Shown here: positions 38,198-50,247 of the stretch, one piece after another
Layout of the letters: every line of letters begins with the position of its first letter
How positions within the stretch are numbered: position 1 is the stretch's first letter
NCBI RefSeq assembly: GCF_003932715.1
Contig: NZ_CP020700.1
Span: 1,316,001 to 1,380,000, forward strand
Origin: Streptomyces tsukubensis
GTDB lineage: Bacteria > Actinomycetota > Actinomycetes > Streptomycetales > Streptomycetaceae
DNA length: 64,000 nt
Direction of reading: 5' to 3'
Program-made: the position numbers and the translations under genes
The notes under the pieces: generated by a model
Told to the model about the DNA's origin: nothing
Seen by the model: only the letters and a program-made list of their open reading frames with translations
The model's database searches: none

Positions 38198-38410
38198 ACT
38201 GCGGCGCGCGTGCGCGTACGGCTGAGGCCGGGCGCCCTGCCGCCCGCCCCCGGCCGGACGGACGAGCACGTCCCGCCGTTGTTCCACGGGCCTCTGCGCC
38301 CGCTGTCCGGTCCTTCACGGGCCCGCCGGGCCCGCCGTGCGCTGTGACGGGCGTCCGCGCCCGCCGTCACCCGCGACGCCGCCGGTCCCGGCACCGGCGG
38401 CCACCGGGGC

Positions 38411-38941
38411 TCAGCCCAGCCGCATGTGATGCAGCATCAGCAGCCCGGCCGCCATATTGGCGGCCGGGATCTGGCCCCGGGCGATCAGCTCGGGGATCAG
38501 TTTCAGCGGGACCCACTCACGGCGCGAGGACTCGAAGTCGTCCTCGGGGTGGCCGATGTAGGTCGCGCCCTCCGCCCAGTACAGATGGTGCCGCGCGTCG
38601 ATCAGACCGTTGGCCGGTTCGACGGTGAGCAGATGCCGGAGGGGGCCCGGCCGCCAGCCGGTCTCCTCCTCCATCTCCCGGGCCGCCGCGGACTCGATCT
38701 CCTCGCCGTCCTCGACCACTCCCGCGGCCAGCTCCCAGCCCCAGCTGTCGGTGATGAACCGGTGTCGCCAGAGCATGAGGACCTCGTTGTCCTCGTTGAC
38801 GGCCGTCGCCACGGCGACGGCACGGAGCCGGATGAGGAAGTGGTCCAGATGCCTGCCATCGGGCAGCCGCACATCCGCCAGATTCACCCTGAACCAGCGG
38901 TTTTCATACACAGTTTGCTCATTGAGGTTCGTCCACTGCAC
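38411..38941 (-). CDS. NUDIX hydrolase
   Basis: 176 residues from GTG 38941. The NUDIX box is GVVEDGEEIESAAAREMEEETGW, matching GX5EX7REUXEEXGU around residues 74-96. Preceding text (FLIRLRAVAVATAVNEDNEVLMLWRHRFITDSWGWELAAG) is like ADP-ribose pyrophosphatases. It hydrolyses a nucleoside diphosphate linked to another group. The substrate is undetermined. It lies downstream of the TPR regulator gene on the same strand with 155 bases between. Confidence 0.9.
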   Translation of the reverse strand: MQWTNLNEQTVYENRWFRVNLADVRLPDGRHLDHFLIRLRAVAVATAVNEDNEVLMLWRHRFITDSWGWELAAGVVEDGEEIESAAAREMEEETGWRPGPLRHLLTVEPANGLIDARHHLYWAEGATYIGHPEDDFESSRREWVPLKLIPELIARGQIPAANMAAGLLMLHHMRLG

Positions 38942-39096
38942 AGTTCTGCCACCTTTCGGGCCGTAGGTGGCAACATCGCAGCAGTCGATCTTGTCCAGTG
39001 GAATCGCCCACCGTTGTGGTCAAGCCACGGGAACACCCCACGGCACCCCGGGGGCCGCCGCGGACCGGCGGTCCGGCGCCGGGTGCTCCGCCGGTC

Positions 39097-40437
39097 TCAC
39101 AGCGGGACCCGCAGCGTCTCGTCGATCAGCCCCGCCGCCTCCTGCGCACCGGCGCTGCCGCTCGCCAGCAGATGCTCCCGGACCCCCCGCAGCCGGTCCC
39201 GCAGCCGCCGGGACTCCATGCCCCGTACCCGCTCCGTCATCTCGACGGCCGTCGCCGCGGCCCGGTCCGGTTCGCCCTGGCAGAGTTCGATCTCGCAGAG
39301 CATCGCCAGCCGGTGCACCCGGCCCCGGTCGTGGGCGGGCGTCCCGGCCGCGGCCGCGGCGTGCTCCCGGGCCCCGGCCAGATCACCCAGACTGAGCAGC
39401 GCCTCCGCCGCCTGCACATTGACCAGGCCCGGCTGGACATAGCCGGTCTCGTCCGGCTCGTCCCCGAAGTGGATCCGCTCGGCCTCGGTCTCGGCCCGGC
39501 CGATGCAGCGCAGCGCCGAGGCGTGGTCGCCGAGATGGGCGTAGGCCTTCGCCTGCATCGCGTACAGATCGGCGGAGAGCGCCGGGGTGATCCGGCCGCC
39601 CGCCGTGCGCAGGGCGGCCTCCGCGAAGGCGACGGCCTGCCGGTGCTCGGAGAGGAACAGCGACTGGTTGACCAGCAGGGCGATCACATAGGCGCCGAGC
39701 CCCTGGTCGCCGCTGGCCTTGGCGAGCCGCAGCGCCTGATGGAAGTAGCGCTGGGCCAGTCCGTGCGCATCGGAGTCGTAGGCGCAGATCCCGGCGACGG
39801 CGACGAGTCCGCCGGTCGCCCGGTGCAACTGCCGTCCGAGGGCGTCGTTGTACGAGCCGCGCAGCAGCGGCGCGGTCTCGGCGTTGAGGAAGCCGACGAT
39901 CCGGGTACGGGTCGCCACCCCGCCCGCCCTGCGGTACATCAGCTCGTAGTGGGCGCGCGCGGCCCGCAGCATGGTGACGTCGGCCATGGAGACCCGGGTG
40001 ACGCCGGAGCGGGAGACGTCCGCGTCCTCCGGGGGGTTCTCCCACTCCCAGACCGGCATCACCGCCGGGGTGCCGGTGACCGCGGGGGCCTCGATGACAT
40101 GTCTGCGCTGCTGTTCGTCGGAGCGCCACAGGGCGGTGGCCCGGTCGACGAAACCGGAGAGCGGGGTGCCGGGCGGGGTGGGCTGGGCACCGTCCACGCC
40201 GAGGCCGATATCGCCCAGACCGAGGGAGCGGTGCAGCCGTGCGCCGAGGACCTCGCAGATCAGATCGGGCACCTGTCCGCGCGGGCGCTGGCCCTTGAGC
40301 CAGCGGGCGACGGCGGTGTGCTCGTAGCGCAGGGAGAGTCCCCTGGCCCGGCCCGCCTGGTTGACCCGGGCGGCGAGGCCCGCGTGGGAGAAGCCCGCCT
40401 CGTCGAGGAGGGCGTCGAGCAGGGTGTTCGGCTGCAT
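39097..40437 (-). CDS. TPR-containing XRE-like transcriptional regulator (NsdA-like)
   Basis: 446 residues from ATG 40437 (MQPNTLLDALLDEAGFSHAGLAARVNQAG). The N-terminus looks like an XRE helix-turn-helix (RYEHTAVARWLKGQRPRGQVPDLICEVLG). The remainder is alpha-helical with TPR-like repeats (ALRLAKASGDQGLGAYVIALLVNQS, ALSADLYAMQAKAYAHLGDHASALRCIGRAE). This layout is shared with Streptomyces NsdA-type proteins that dampen sporulation and antibiotic production. I call only the architecture and cannot say which member it is. A strong palindrome lies 46 bases upstream of the start. Confidence 0.82.
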   Translation of the reverse strand: MQPNTLLDALLDEAGFSHAGLAARVNQAGRARGLSLRYEHTAVARWLKGQRPRGQVPDLICEVLGARLHRSLGLGDIGLGVDGAQPTPPGTPLSGFVDRATALWRSDEQQRRHVIEAPAVTGTPAVMPVWEWENPPEDADVSRSGVTRVSMADVTMLRAARAHYELMYRRAGGVATRTRIVGFLNAETAPLLRGSYNDALGRQLHRATGGLVAVAGICAYDSDAHGLAQRYFHQALRLAKASGDQGLGAYVIALLVNQSLFLSEHRQAVAFAEAALRTAGGRITPALSADLYAMQAKAYAHLGDHASALRCIGRAETEAERIHFGDEPDETGYVQPGLVNVQAAEALLSLGDLAGAREHAAAAAGTPAHDRGRVHRLAMLCEIELCQGEPDRAAATAVEMTERVRGMESRRLRDRLRGVREHLLASGSAGAQEAAGLIDETLRVPL

Positions 40438-40465
40438 GCAGGCGCTCCGGAGGCTCGGTGCGCCC

Positions 40466-40501
40466 AGCGTAGTGGACGGGCGGTTCACACGGGGTGTGAA
40501 C
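40466..40501 (-). promoter_or_regulatory. Operator palindrome and -10 upstream of the TPR regulator gene
   Basis: GTTCACACGGGGTGTGAAC (40483-40501) is a dyad with perfect 8-bp arms. On the minus strand TACGCT (40471-40466) could be the -10, so the dyad covers the -35/spacer. The regulator probably binds its own promoter. The rest of the gap up to 40782 shows no gene. Confidence 0.65.
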
Positions 40502-40782
40502 GGAATGCCCGGACCGGGGGCCCGTGTGCGCTGCCGCCGCCCGCCCGCAGCCGCTTGACTGAGGTGCCTCTCAAGGAGGCGGCCGGACCGCCGGCTCCCC
40601 CTCGTACAGTGCGGCGGTCCCCGATCGCGTCGTCTGCCCTGCTGATCTGCCCGACACTCCGCGGCAGGGCGGACGGCGCAGGCCGCGCGGGCAGCCCTCG
40701 GAGGGCTTTCCTTCGCAGCGTGCGGCCGACCGGGTCCGTCCGGTGGACGGGCCCGGGGCCGCGCCCGCGCCGGCTTCCGGCA

Positions 40783-41976
40783 TCAGTGCCGGGCCGGGGC
40801 GGCCGGTACGACCGCGGGCGGCTCGGCCGCCGGGGTGCCCGCCGGTTCGCCGGTACGGTTCCCCCTCGCTTCCTTCCCCGTACTCGCGGCGCGGTCGTGG
40901 CGGTCGTTGCGGAGCAGCAGCAGGGCGACGTCGTCGCCGGGGCGGCCGCCGGTGTGCCGCAGCAGTGCGGCCCTCAGGGTGGCGATCACGGCGGCGGGTG
41001 GGGCGGGCGGGGCGGCCGCGATGCGTTCCAGAGCGGTACGGAGGCCGAAGAACCGGCCCCGGGCGTCCCGCGCCTCCAGCGCCCCGTCCGTGTGGAGGAG
41101 CAGGTCCTCGCCCGGCCCCAGGGGTTCGGCGAGGTAGGGGTCGAGTACGGCGGGGAGGGGGAACGGCCCGAGCGGGGGCAGGGGTTCGGCGGCGGCGAGC
41201 GGCCGGGCGCCGCCGGGGCCGAGCCGGTAGGGCCAGGGGTGGCCGCAGTTCAGCGCCCGTACGCCGCAGTCCTGGTCGATCTCCAGCAGAAGCAGGGTGA
41301 CGAACTCCTCGGCCGACGGGTTCTCGGGGTCGGTGCCGGAAGCGGCCGGGTGTTCGTCGCGGGCGCGTTCGCGCAGATGGCGCTGGACGGCGCGGTCCAG
41401 CCGCCGCAGCAGGCCGCCGAGTTCGGGTTCGTCGTGCGCGGCCTCGCGGAAGCTGCCGAGGACCGCGGCGACGGCCCCTATCGCGGGCAGCCCGTGGCCG
41501 CGTACGTCCCCGATGACGGCACGCACCCCGTACGGCGTGGCCACGGCCTCGTACAGATCGCCGCCGACGATCGCGCCCCGGCTCGCGGACAGCTGACCCG
41601 CGGCGACGGAGAGCCCTTCGAGACGGGCGGGGGGCGGGCGCAGCAGAACGCTCTGGGTGGCGTGTGCCACGGCGCGCGCCCGGCGCAGTTCGCGGCGGAG
41701 CCGGCGGCGGGCGCCGATGACGACTGCGGTGCCGACGGTCAGGAGGACCAGGGCCGCGACGATCCGCTCGGCAAGGCTCTCGGGGTGGTCGTGGGGCATC
41801 ACCACCCGTCCGACGAGCGCGGCGGCGGCGCAGGCCACGGGCAGACCGAACGGGAGCAGCCTGCGCAGCGGCCGGATCGCACCGGGCCGGGCGCGGGCCG
41901 CGGCCGGACCGTGGGCGCGTGGCCGTCCGGCCCGGGGCGGGCCCGGACGGGGACGTGCAGAACTGCTACGGATCAT
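40783..41976 (-). CDS. Membrane PP2C-family (SpoIIE-type) serine phosphatase
   Basis: 397 residues from ATG 41976 with AGGGG upstream; a frame from 42171 lacks support. Two membrane segments at about 40-65 and 70-90 (LLPFGLPVACAAAALVGRVVM, IVAALVLLTVGTAVVIGA) anchor it. The SpoIIE phosphatase domain follows: IVGGDLYEAVATPYGVRAVIGDVRGHGLPAIGAVAAVLGSFR, and LLLHTDGALEARDARGRFFGL. The metal-binding Asp residues are present. Such Streptomyces phosphatases act on anti-anti-sigma proteins. Partner genes are not adjacent. The long upstream region may hold its promoter. Confidence 0.9.
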   Translation of the reverse strand: MIRSSSARPRPGPPRAGRPRAHGPAAARARPGAIRPLRRLLPFGLPVACAAAALVGRVVMPHDHPESLAERIVAALVLLTVGTAVVIGARRRLRRELRRARAVAHATQSVLLRPPPARLEGLSVAAGQLSASRGAIVGGDLYEAVATPYGVRAVIGDVRGHGLPAIGAVAAVLGSFREAAHDEPELGGLLRRLDRAVQRHLRERARDEHPAASGTDPENPSAEEFVTLLLLEIDQDCGVRALNCGHPWPYRLGPGGARPLAAAEPLPPLGPFPLPAVLDPYLAEPLGPGEDLLLHTDGALEARDARGRFFGLRTALERIAAAPPAPPAAVIATLRAALLRHTGGRPGDDVALLLLRNDRHDRAASTGKEARGNRTGEPAGTPAAEPPAVVPAAPARH

Positions 41977-42137
41977 GCCGATGGTCCCCTCATAGGCCCC
42001 TGCCCGGCGCTCCGGCCGCCCCGCGCCCCCGTCCGGACAGCGGTGCCGGCTACCCCCCTCAAGGGGCGGACGGGGCTGGACGGGCACGGTCTGCGGCCGG
42101 GTCGATTGTGTCGACCGTACGGGGAGGAAGGGAACAA

Positions 42138-42192
42138 CCTGCCCCGTTCTCACTCGAATGAGTGAGTACACCGACAGACCGGACGGGGCAGG
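42138..42192. other. Nested perfect stem-loops in the gene-free region
   Basis: The outer stem is CCTGCCCCGT (42138-42147) with ACGGGGCAGG (42183-42192). The inner hairpin is CTCACTC-GAAT-GAGTGAG (42149-42166), perfect over 7 bp. About 16 unpaired bases follow the inner hairpin. Candidate roles are a terminator, a regulator-binding dyad, or part of a structured RNA. Confidence 0.75.
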
Positions 42193-42570
42193 CGGGGGGC
42201 GGTTCGCCCCGGCGGGCCGCCCGCGTCCGATGCCCTGTCATATCGCTTGCAGGCATGGGAAGTTGATGTCAAGCACGCCGGGGCGGGTGGTGGCGCGGGG
42301 CGGAGTTCTCGCGGGGTGCGGGCGGGCCGGGACGGCCGCGGCGGACGTCAACCGTGCCACCGGGGCCTCCCGGCGGGGCAGGAGGTGAGGGCCCGGGGGC
42401 CGGGCGGTCGCGGGCCATGGGTTCGGCGCGCGGGGCTTCCCGCCGGGGTCCGGGCGACGAGCCTGCTCCCGGGTCGGGCCGGTATCGGCCACGAAAGGGG
42501 TACGGCCGCGGGCTCCGGCTCGGTGCCCCGGAGTGGTGCCCGCCCTCGCGCCCGGTGGGCGCGGGCGGCG

Positions 42571-42775
42571 GCGTACGGCCACGGCCACTGCACGGCGACC
42601 CGGTGCGCTCCCGGTACGACGGCTGCACGGGCCGCCCTGCGTACGGCCACCGCACAGCGCCCCGCGCGGCCCGGAACGGACCACGGCTGTACGACGGGTA
42701 CCCAGGGCGCCCCGTACGGACACGGCACAGCATCCAGCGCCCCGGGAACGTACCGCGGCGGTACGAGTCGTCCGG
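42571..42775. repeat. Degenerate tandem repeats with a GTACGGCCAC core
   Basis: The core GCGTACGGCCAC occurs at 42571 and 42639 and as CCGTACGGACAC at 42712, giving periods of 68 and 73 bases. Each is followed at a similar distance by a GTACGACGG-type element (42614, 42689, 42757). The copies have diverged. It is not CRISPR-like. Confidence 0.6.
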
Positions 42776-43117
42776 CGCACCGCAGCAACCCGGCTCGAAA
42801 CCGGCCGCCGTGGCAGTGGCCGCCCCAGCGGCTCGCCGCCCCCGGCGCGCAGTTCGCGGCGCGCAGTTCGGCGGAGGTGGAGACGTTCGGCCCTGCCGTA
42901 TCCTCCGTCCCGGTCTCTCGGCGGGCGATACCACTGCCGTACGGTGCGGTGGCGCGGCTCCGGACAGCCGTCCGTACAGCACCGCACCGACAGCCGCCTG
43001 AGCCTCCGTTCAGCGTGCCGAAACGGACCGCGGTGGTTGCGGCGCTCGCGCGAGGCGCCCCGCGGCAGCGCGGCGACCCGGGCCCGGCCCGGGAACGTAC
43101 CCGCAGCGCGGAACAGG

Positions 43118-43156
43118 CCGCGGCCCCCGGAGCCGTTACGGTTCCGGGGGCCGCGG
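43118..43156 (-). terminator. pheST terminator
   Basis: CCGCGGCCCCCGGA (43118-43131) pairs perfectly over 14 bp with TCCGGGGGCCGCGG (43143-43156). The loop holds a small CCG/CGG pair. It begins 20 bases after the pheT stop. Confidence 0.92.
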
Positions 43157-43175
43157 TTGCGGTGGAGGCAGGGTG

Positions 43176-45703
43176 TCAGACGCCGCGGAGGACCGCGCCC
43201 GCGGACTCGGCCGCGGCGGCGACCGCCGCGTCCCGGGCCGCTGTGGCCTCCTCGACCGTCAGCGTCCGGTCGGGGGCGCGGAAGCGCAGCGCGTACGCCA
43301 GCGACTTCTTGCCCTCGCCCAGCTGCTCCCCGGTGAAGACGTCGAACAGCCGGATGGACTCCAGCAGCTCACCGGCGCCCACGGCGAGCGCGTGCTCGAC
43401 GAAGGCGGCGGGGACGTCCGCGTCGACGACCAGGGCGACGTCCTGGGTGGCCACCGGGAACGAGGAGATCCGCGGTGCGGTGACCGCGCCCTCGCCCGCC
43501 CGCTGCACCAGGTCCAGGTCGATCTCCATGGCGCAGGTCCGGGCGGGCAGCCCGAAGACCTTCACCACCCGCGGGTGCAGTTCGCCCGCATGGCCCACGG
43601 AGGTCTTCACCCCGTCGACGACGACGAACAGCTCCGCGCAGCGGCCGGGGTGCCAGGGGCCGTACTGTGCCTGCTCGACGGCGAGTTCGGCACCGGCCTC
43701 ACGGGCGACGGTACGGGCGGCCTCGACGGCGTCCGCCCAGTCCGCCGGGTGTCCCTTGCCCCACCAGCCGGCCTGTTCCCGGGCTCCGGCGAGCACCACG
43801 GCGGCGTGCCGGGGCTGCTCGGGCAGGGCCGCGTCCAGGCCCGCCAGCTCCGCGTCCGTGGGGCGCCGGTCGACGGGGAGGGCGTCGGTCCGCCGGGGCG
43901 CGGCGGAGGGGTGGAAGACCAGACCGGTCTCGAAGAGGGCCAGGTCGTGGCTGCCGCGGCCGTCGTTGCGGCGGAGGGCTCCGAGGAGTCCGGGCAGCAG
44001 CGTGGTGCGGAGCGCGGGCTCCTCGTCGGAGAGCGGGTTGGCCAGGGTGACGACGCGGCGCGCCGGATCGTCGGCGGCCAGGTCCAGCTTGTCGAAGACC
44101 TGCGTGCCGATGAAGGGGTAGTTCGGCGCCTCGGTGTAGCCGGCCCCGGCGAGCGCCCGGCCGATGCGGCGGTGCAGCCGCTGCCGGTCGTTCAGCCCGC
44201 GGCCGGAGGACGGCCGGGGCAGCGTGGCGGGCAGGTTCTCGTACCCCTCCAGCCGCATGACCTCCTCCGCGAGGTCGTTGGGCGCGGCGAGGTCGGGGCG
44301 CCACGACGGGACGGTGACGATCAGCTCGTCCTGCCCGTAGACGTCGCAACCGACCTCCTGGAGGCGGCGGACGACGGTCTCGCGGCCGTAGACGACACCG
44401 GCGACCCGGTCGGGGTGGTCGGCGCGCATGGTGACCGTGCGGGGCGCGGAGGGCGAGATGGCCTCGGTGACACCGGGTTCGGCGGTGCCGCCGGCCAGGA
44501 GCACCAGCAGATCGACGGTCCGCTGGGCGGCGGCGGCCGCGGCGAGCGGGTCGACGCCGCGCTCGAAGCGCCGGGACGCCTCCGAGGACAGCTTGTGGCG
44601 GCGGGCGGTGCGGGCGATGGCGACCGGGTCGAAGTGGGCGGCTTCGACGACGATGTCGGTGGTGCCGGTGGTCTGCCCGGTCTCCGGGTCGACGACCGCG
44701 TCGGCGATCTCGGTGTGCGCGCCGCCCATGACGCCCGCGAGGCCGATCGGGCCGCGGCCGTCGGTGATGACGAGGTCCTCCGCGTCGAGGACGCGGCGGG
44801 TGCCGTCGAGGGTGGTGAGCTTCTCACCGGCCTCGGCGCGGCGCACCCCGATCGGGCCGTCGATCCGGGAGCGGTCGTAGGCGTGCAGCGGCTGGCCCAG
44901 CTCCAGCATCACGTAGTTGGTGATGTCGACGGCCAGCGAGATCGGCCGCATACCGGCCTTCTGCAGGCGGCGGCGGAGCCAGATCGGGGAGCGCGCCTCG
45001 GGGTCGACGCCGGTGACGGTGCGCGCGGTGAAGCGGTCGCAGCCGACCGGGTCGGTGACCTGGACGGGGTAGCCGTGGGCGTTGGGCCCGGGGACGTCGA
45101 TCAGCGCCGGGTCGCGCAGCGGCAGCCCGTACGCGGTGGCGGTCTCGCGGGCGATACCGCGCAGCGAAAGGGCGTAGCCGCGGTCGGGGGTGACGGCGAT
45201 GTCGAGGACCTCGTCGCGCAGCTCCAGGAGTGCGATCGCGTCGGTGCCTGCCTCGTGCTCCGGCGGGAGCACGATGATGCCGTCGGTGCCGTCGTCGCCC
45301 ATGCCCAGTTCGGCGGCGGAGCAGATCATGCCGCGGGACATCCGGCCGTACGTCTTCCGCTCGGCGATCTTGAAGCCGCCGGGCAGCTCGGCGCCGGGGA
45401 GGACCACGACGACCTTGTCGCCGACGGCGAAGTTGCGGGCGCCGCAGACGATCTCCTGCGGTTCGCCCGTCCCGTTGGCCTGTCCGACGTCGACCATGCA
45501 GTGCCGGATGGGCTTCTTGAACTCGGTGAGCTCTTCGATCGACAGCACCCGGCCGACGACGAGGGGGCCGGTGAGCCCGGCGCCGAGCTGCTCGACGGAC
45601 TCGACCTCCAGACCCGCCGCGATCAGCTTCTGCTGTACGTCACGGCCGGTCTCCGTCGCCGGCAGGTCGACGTACTCCCGCAGCCAGGAAAGCGGGGCCC
45701 GCA

Positions 45704-45704
<1 letters not shown>
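43176..45704 (-). CDS. pheT: Phenylalanyl-tRNA synthetase beta subunit
   Basis: 842 residues from ATG 45704, which overlaps the pheS stop by one base (TGATG). The start [15 protein letters not shown] is typical. The EMAP/tRNA-binding domain follows ([26 protein letters not shown]), then B3/B4 editing-domain sequence, the B5 region ([16 protein letters not shown]) and the C-terminal ferredoxin-like anticodon-binding domain ([25 protein letters not shown]). It pairs with PheS as an alpha2-beta2 enzyme that charges tRNA-Phe. Length is normal. Confidence 0.98.
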
Positions 45705-48138
<2,434 letters not shown>

Positions 48139-48308
48139 ACCCGTGCCCCCACCTCTCCGCCGCCGCAGTGGGCCCCCGAGCCCGTCACCCTACTAGCTCA
48201 AGGTGACGGTCCGGACCCCCTGCGCGAGTGCGCCCCCTGTACCACCTGTCGATCCCGCTCTGCTCCCCGGATGCGCCGTCCGCTGCTGCGGCGCGCTCCG
48301 GGCCGTAC

Positions 48309-49139
48309 TCACCCGCCGGTGCGCTGGGCGCGCGCCGAGGCGTAGAGACATACGGCCGCGGCGGTCGCCAGGTTCAGGCTCTCCGCCTTTCCGTGGATCG
48401 GGACCCGGATCACGGCGTCCGCGAGCGCCCTGGTCTCCTCGGGCAGGCCCCAGGCCTCGTTGCCGAAGACCCAGGCGGTGGGGCCGCCCATGGTTCCGGC
48501 GTCCAGTTCGGTGTCGAGGTCGTCCCCGGCGCCGTCGGCCGCCACCACGCGCACCCCGGCGCCCCGCAGCTCCCGTACGGCACGCTCCACCGGGACGCCG
48601 ACGGCGACCGGGAGGTGGAAGTGGGAGCCGACGGAGGCCCGTACGGCCTTGGGGTTGTAGAGGTCGACGGAGGCGTCGGTGAGGACGACGGCATCGGCTC
48701 CGGCGGCGTCGGCGCAGCGCAGTACGGTGCCCGCGTTCCCGGGGTCGCGGACGTTGGCGAGCACGGCGACCAGCCGGGGCCGGGCGGCGACGATGTCGTC
48801 GAACGGGGAGTCGACGAACCGGCAGACGCCGACCAGCCCCTGCGGGGTGACGGTGGTGGAGATGTCCGCGATCACCGTCTCGTCGGCGAGGTGGAACCGC
48901 ACCCCGGCGGTCCGGGCCGCTTCCACGATGTCCGGGTACCGTTCGGCGGCTTCGGGGGTGGCGAACAGCTCGGTGAGCGTGTCGTCCCCGGCGGGTGTCC
49001 GGTGGCCGGTGGCCTCCCGTACCGCCTGCGGTCCCTCGGCCAGGAACAGGCGCTCCTTGCCGCGGAAGTTCCGCCTCGCCAGCCGCCGGGCGGCGCCGAC
49101 GCGCGGGGAGCGCGGGGAGATCAACTCGGGGGCGGCCAT
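48309..49139 (-). CDS. SpoU/TrmH-family RNA 2'-O-methyltransferase
   Basis: 276 residues from ATG 49139 with GGAAG seven bases upstream; an extension to 49367 crosses a repeat tract and is rejected. The three SPOUT motifs are intact: NVRDPGNAGTVLRCADAAGADAVVL, WVFGNEAWGL and IPIHGKAESLNLATAAAVCLY-like sequence near the C-terminus. It starts with a substrate-binding L30e-like domain. The enzyme methylates the 2'-O of an rRNA or tRNA nucleotide. Related Streptomyces proteins include thiostrepton-resistance-type methylases, but this copy beside rplT looks like a housekeeping paralogue. It is downstream of rplT on the same strand. Confidence 0.92.
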   Translation of the reverse strand: MAAPELISPRSPRVGAARRLARRNFRGKERLFLAEGPQAVREATGHRTPAGDDTLTELFATPEAAERYPDIVEAARTAGVRFHLADETVIADISTTVTPQGLVGVCRFVDSPFDDIVAARPRLVAVLANVRDPGNAGTVLRCADAAGADAVVLTDASVDLYNPKAVRASVGSHFHLPVAVGVPVERAVRELRGAGVRVVAADGAGDDLDTELDAGTMGGPTAWVFGNEAWGLPEETRALADAVIRVPIHGKAESLNLATAAAVCLYASARAQRTGG

Positions 49140-49303
49140 GGACTCACTTCCGGGAGGGGCACCGCGCGGGCACGGACAAACACAGACAAGTGCAGACAGG
49201 TGCAGACAAGCACGGGCGGCGTGACGGACGGGCGGAGGGGGCGCACCCGGGAAGCCGGCCCGGACGGGGTGTACGGGCGGGGTGCCCGGGCGGCGGATGC
49301 AGA

Positions 49304-49336
49304 CGGACCCGCAGGCCACAGGGGCCCGCGGGTCCG
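49304..49336 (-). terminator. Terminator hairpin after rplT
   Basis: CGGACCCGC (49304-49312) pairs over 9 bp with GCGGGTCCG (49328-49336), and the loop holds further GGCC elements. It starts 65 bases after the rplT stop. A short ACAGACAAGTG-type direct repeat (49178-49215) lies further on, before the methyltransferase gene. Confidence 0.65.
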
Positions 49337-49400
49337 GAACGCGGGGTGTCCCACCGCCGCAGCGCATGGCGCGACGGCGGGCGGGACGATCACGCGGCGA

Positions 49401-49787
49401 TCAGGCGGCGGCCTTCGGCGCGTTCACATCGGCGGGGAGCGCCTTCTGCGCGACCTCGACCAGCGCGGCGAACGCGTTGGCGTCGTTGACGGCCAGCTCC
49501 GCCAGGATCTTGCGGTCCACCTCGATGTTGGCGGCCTTCAGACCCTGGATCAGACGGTTGTAGGTCATACCGTTCTGACGGGCGGCGGCGTTGATGCGCT
49601 GGATCCACAGCTGACGGAAGTCGCCCTTGCGCTTCTTCCGGTCGTTGTAGTTGTAGACCAGGGAGTGGGTGACCTGCTCCTTGGCCTTGCGGTACAGGCG
49701 CGACCGCTGACCGCGGTAACCGCTGGCCTGCTCCAGGATCGCCCGGCGCTTCTTGTGGGCGTTGACTGCCCGCTTGACGCGTGCCAC
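49401..49787 (-). CDS. rplT: 50S ribosomal protein L20
   Basis: 128 residues from ATG 49787. The sequence [42 protein letters not shown] is unmistakable L20, a basic protein that binds 23S rRNA early in assembly. The last ten residues ([13 protein letters not shown]) are a short Ala-rich tail seen in streptomycetes. In the operon infC-rpmI-rplT it is the last gene, 140 bases after rpmI. In E. coli and Bacillus, L20 controls this operon; that mode here is not visible from sequence. Confidence 0.99.
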   Translation of the reverse strand: MARVKRAVNAHKKRRAILEQASGYRGQRSRLYRKAKEQVTHSLVYNYNDRKKRKGDFRQLWIQRINAAARQNGMTYNRLIQGLKAANIEVDRKILAELAVNDANAFAALVEVAQKALPADVNAPKAAA

Positions 49788-49927
49788 TTGTTTAACTCCT
49801 TGTAGCGGGGCCGTACGTGCGGCGGCACGGCCCGAATACGAATTTGGTCTCCCGGTCCCGGCGTCGGCTCCCCTGCCCCGTCAGCGGGCCCCGCCGGTGC
49901 GGGGCCGCCCGGAGGCGGGAGGCGACG

Positions 49928-50122
49928 TCACTTGCCGAGAAGCTTCTTGATCTTCTTGGCGTCGCCGGGGGCCATCTCCGCGTTGCCGGTGAGGCGACGC
50001 GTCAGCGTGGACGGCTTGTGCTCCAGCAGGTGGCGCTTGCCGGCGCGCTCACGGAGCACCTTGCCGGAGCCGGTGATCTTGAAGCGCTTCTTGGAACCGC
50101 TGTGCGTCTTGTTCTTCGGCAT
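49928..50122 (-). CDS. rpmI: 50S ribosomal protein L35
   Basis: 64 residues from ATG 50122 ([31 protein letters not shown]), the full L35 length, with the conserved [10 protein letters not shown] and HLLEHK segments. It binds 23S rRNA. It lies between infC and rplT with about 125-140 bases on each side. Confidence 0.99.
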   Translation of the reverse strand: MPKNKTHSGSKKRFKITGSGKVLRERAGKRHLLEHKPSTLTRRLTGNAEMAPGDAKKIKKLLGK

Positions 50123-50247
50123 CGCGCCGTAATCTCCTCGTCAGTGGCGCTCTCGCCCGGCGCGTGAGCACCGGGCACGCGGGAGCGTCCAGTTCGTCTT
50201 GTCAGGTCCGGGGACGGACCCGGGGCTGCCTGCGGCTGCCCCCGGGA

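Larger units (their letters stand above)
41977..43175. other. 1.2-kb region without a convincing gene
   Basis: Between the SpoIIE phosphatase and pheT I find no ORF with a ribosome site and sensible composition. It holds a nested stem-loop at 42138-42192, a consensus TTGACA (minus strand, 42272-42267) without a well-placed -10, and a degenerate array of GTACGG-containing repeats from 42571 to about 42775. The pheT terminator is at its right end. It could hide an sRNA, a long phosphatase leader, or a decayed gene. Confidence 0.6.

Noticed and set aside
42059..42256. A small minus-strand ORF upstream of the SpoIIE phosphatase
   Set aside because: It spans the nested stem-loop, has no clear ribosome site, and its translation looks random.
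42247..44121. A plus-strand ORF of 624 codons beginning in the gene-free region and running through pheT
   Set aside because: Its second half is antisense of pheT, and the first half has no ribosome site and a biased composition of Arg, Gly, Ala and Thr.
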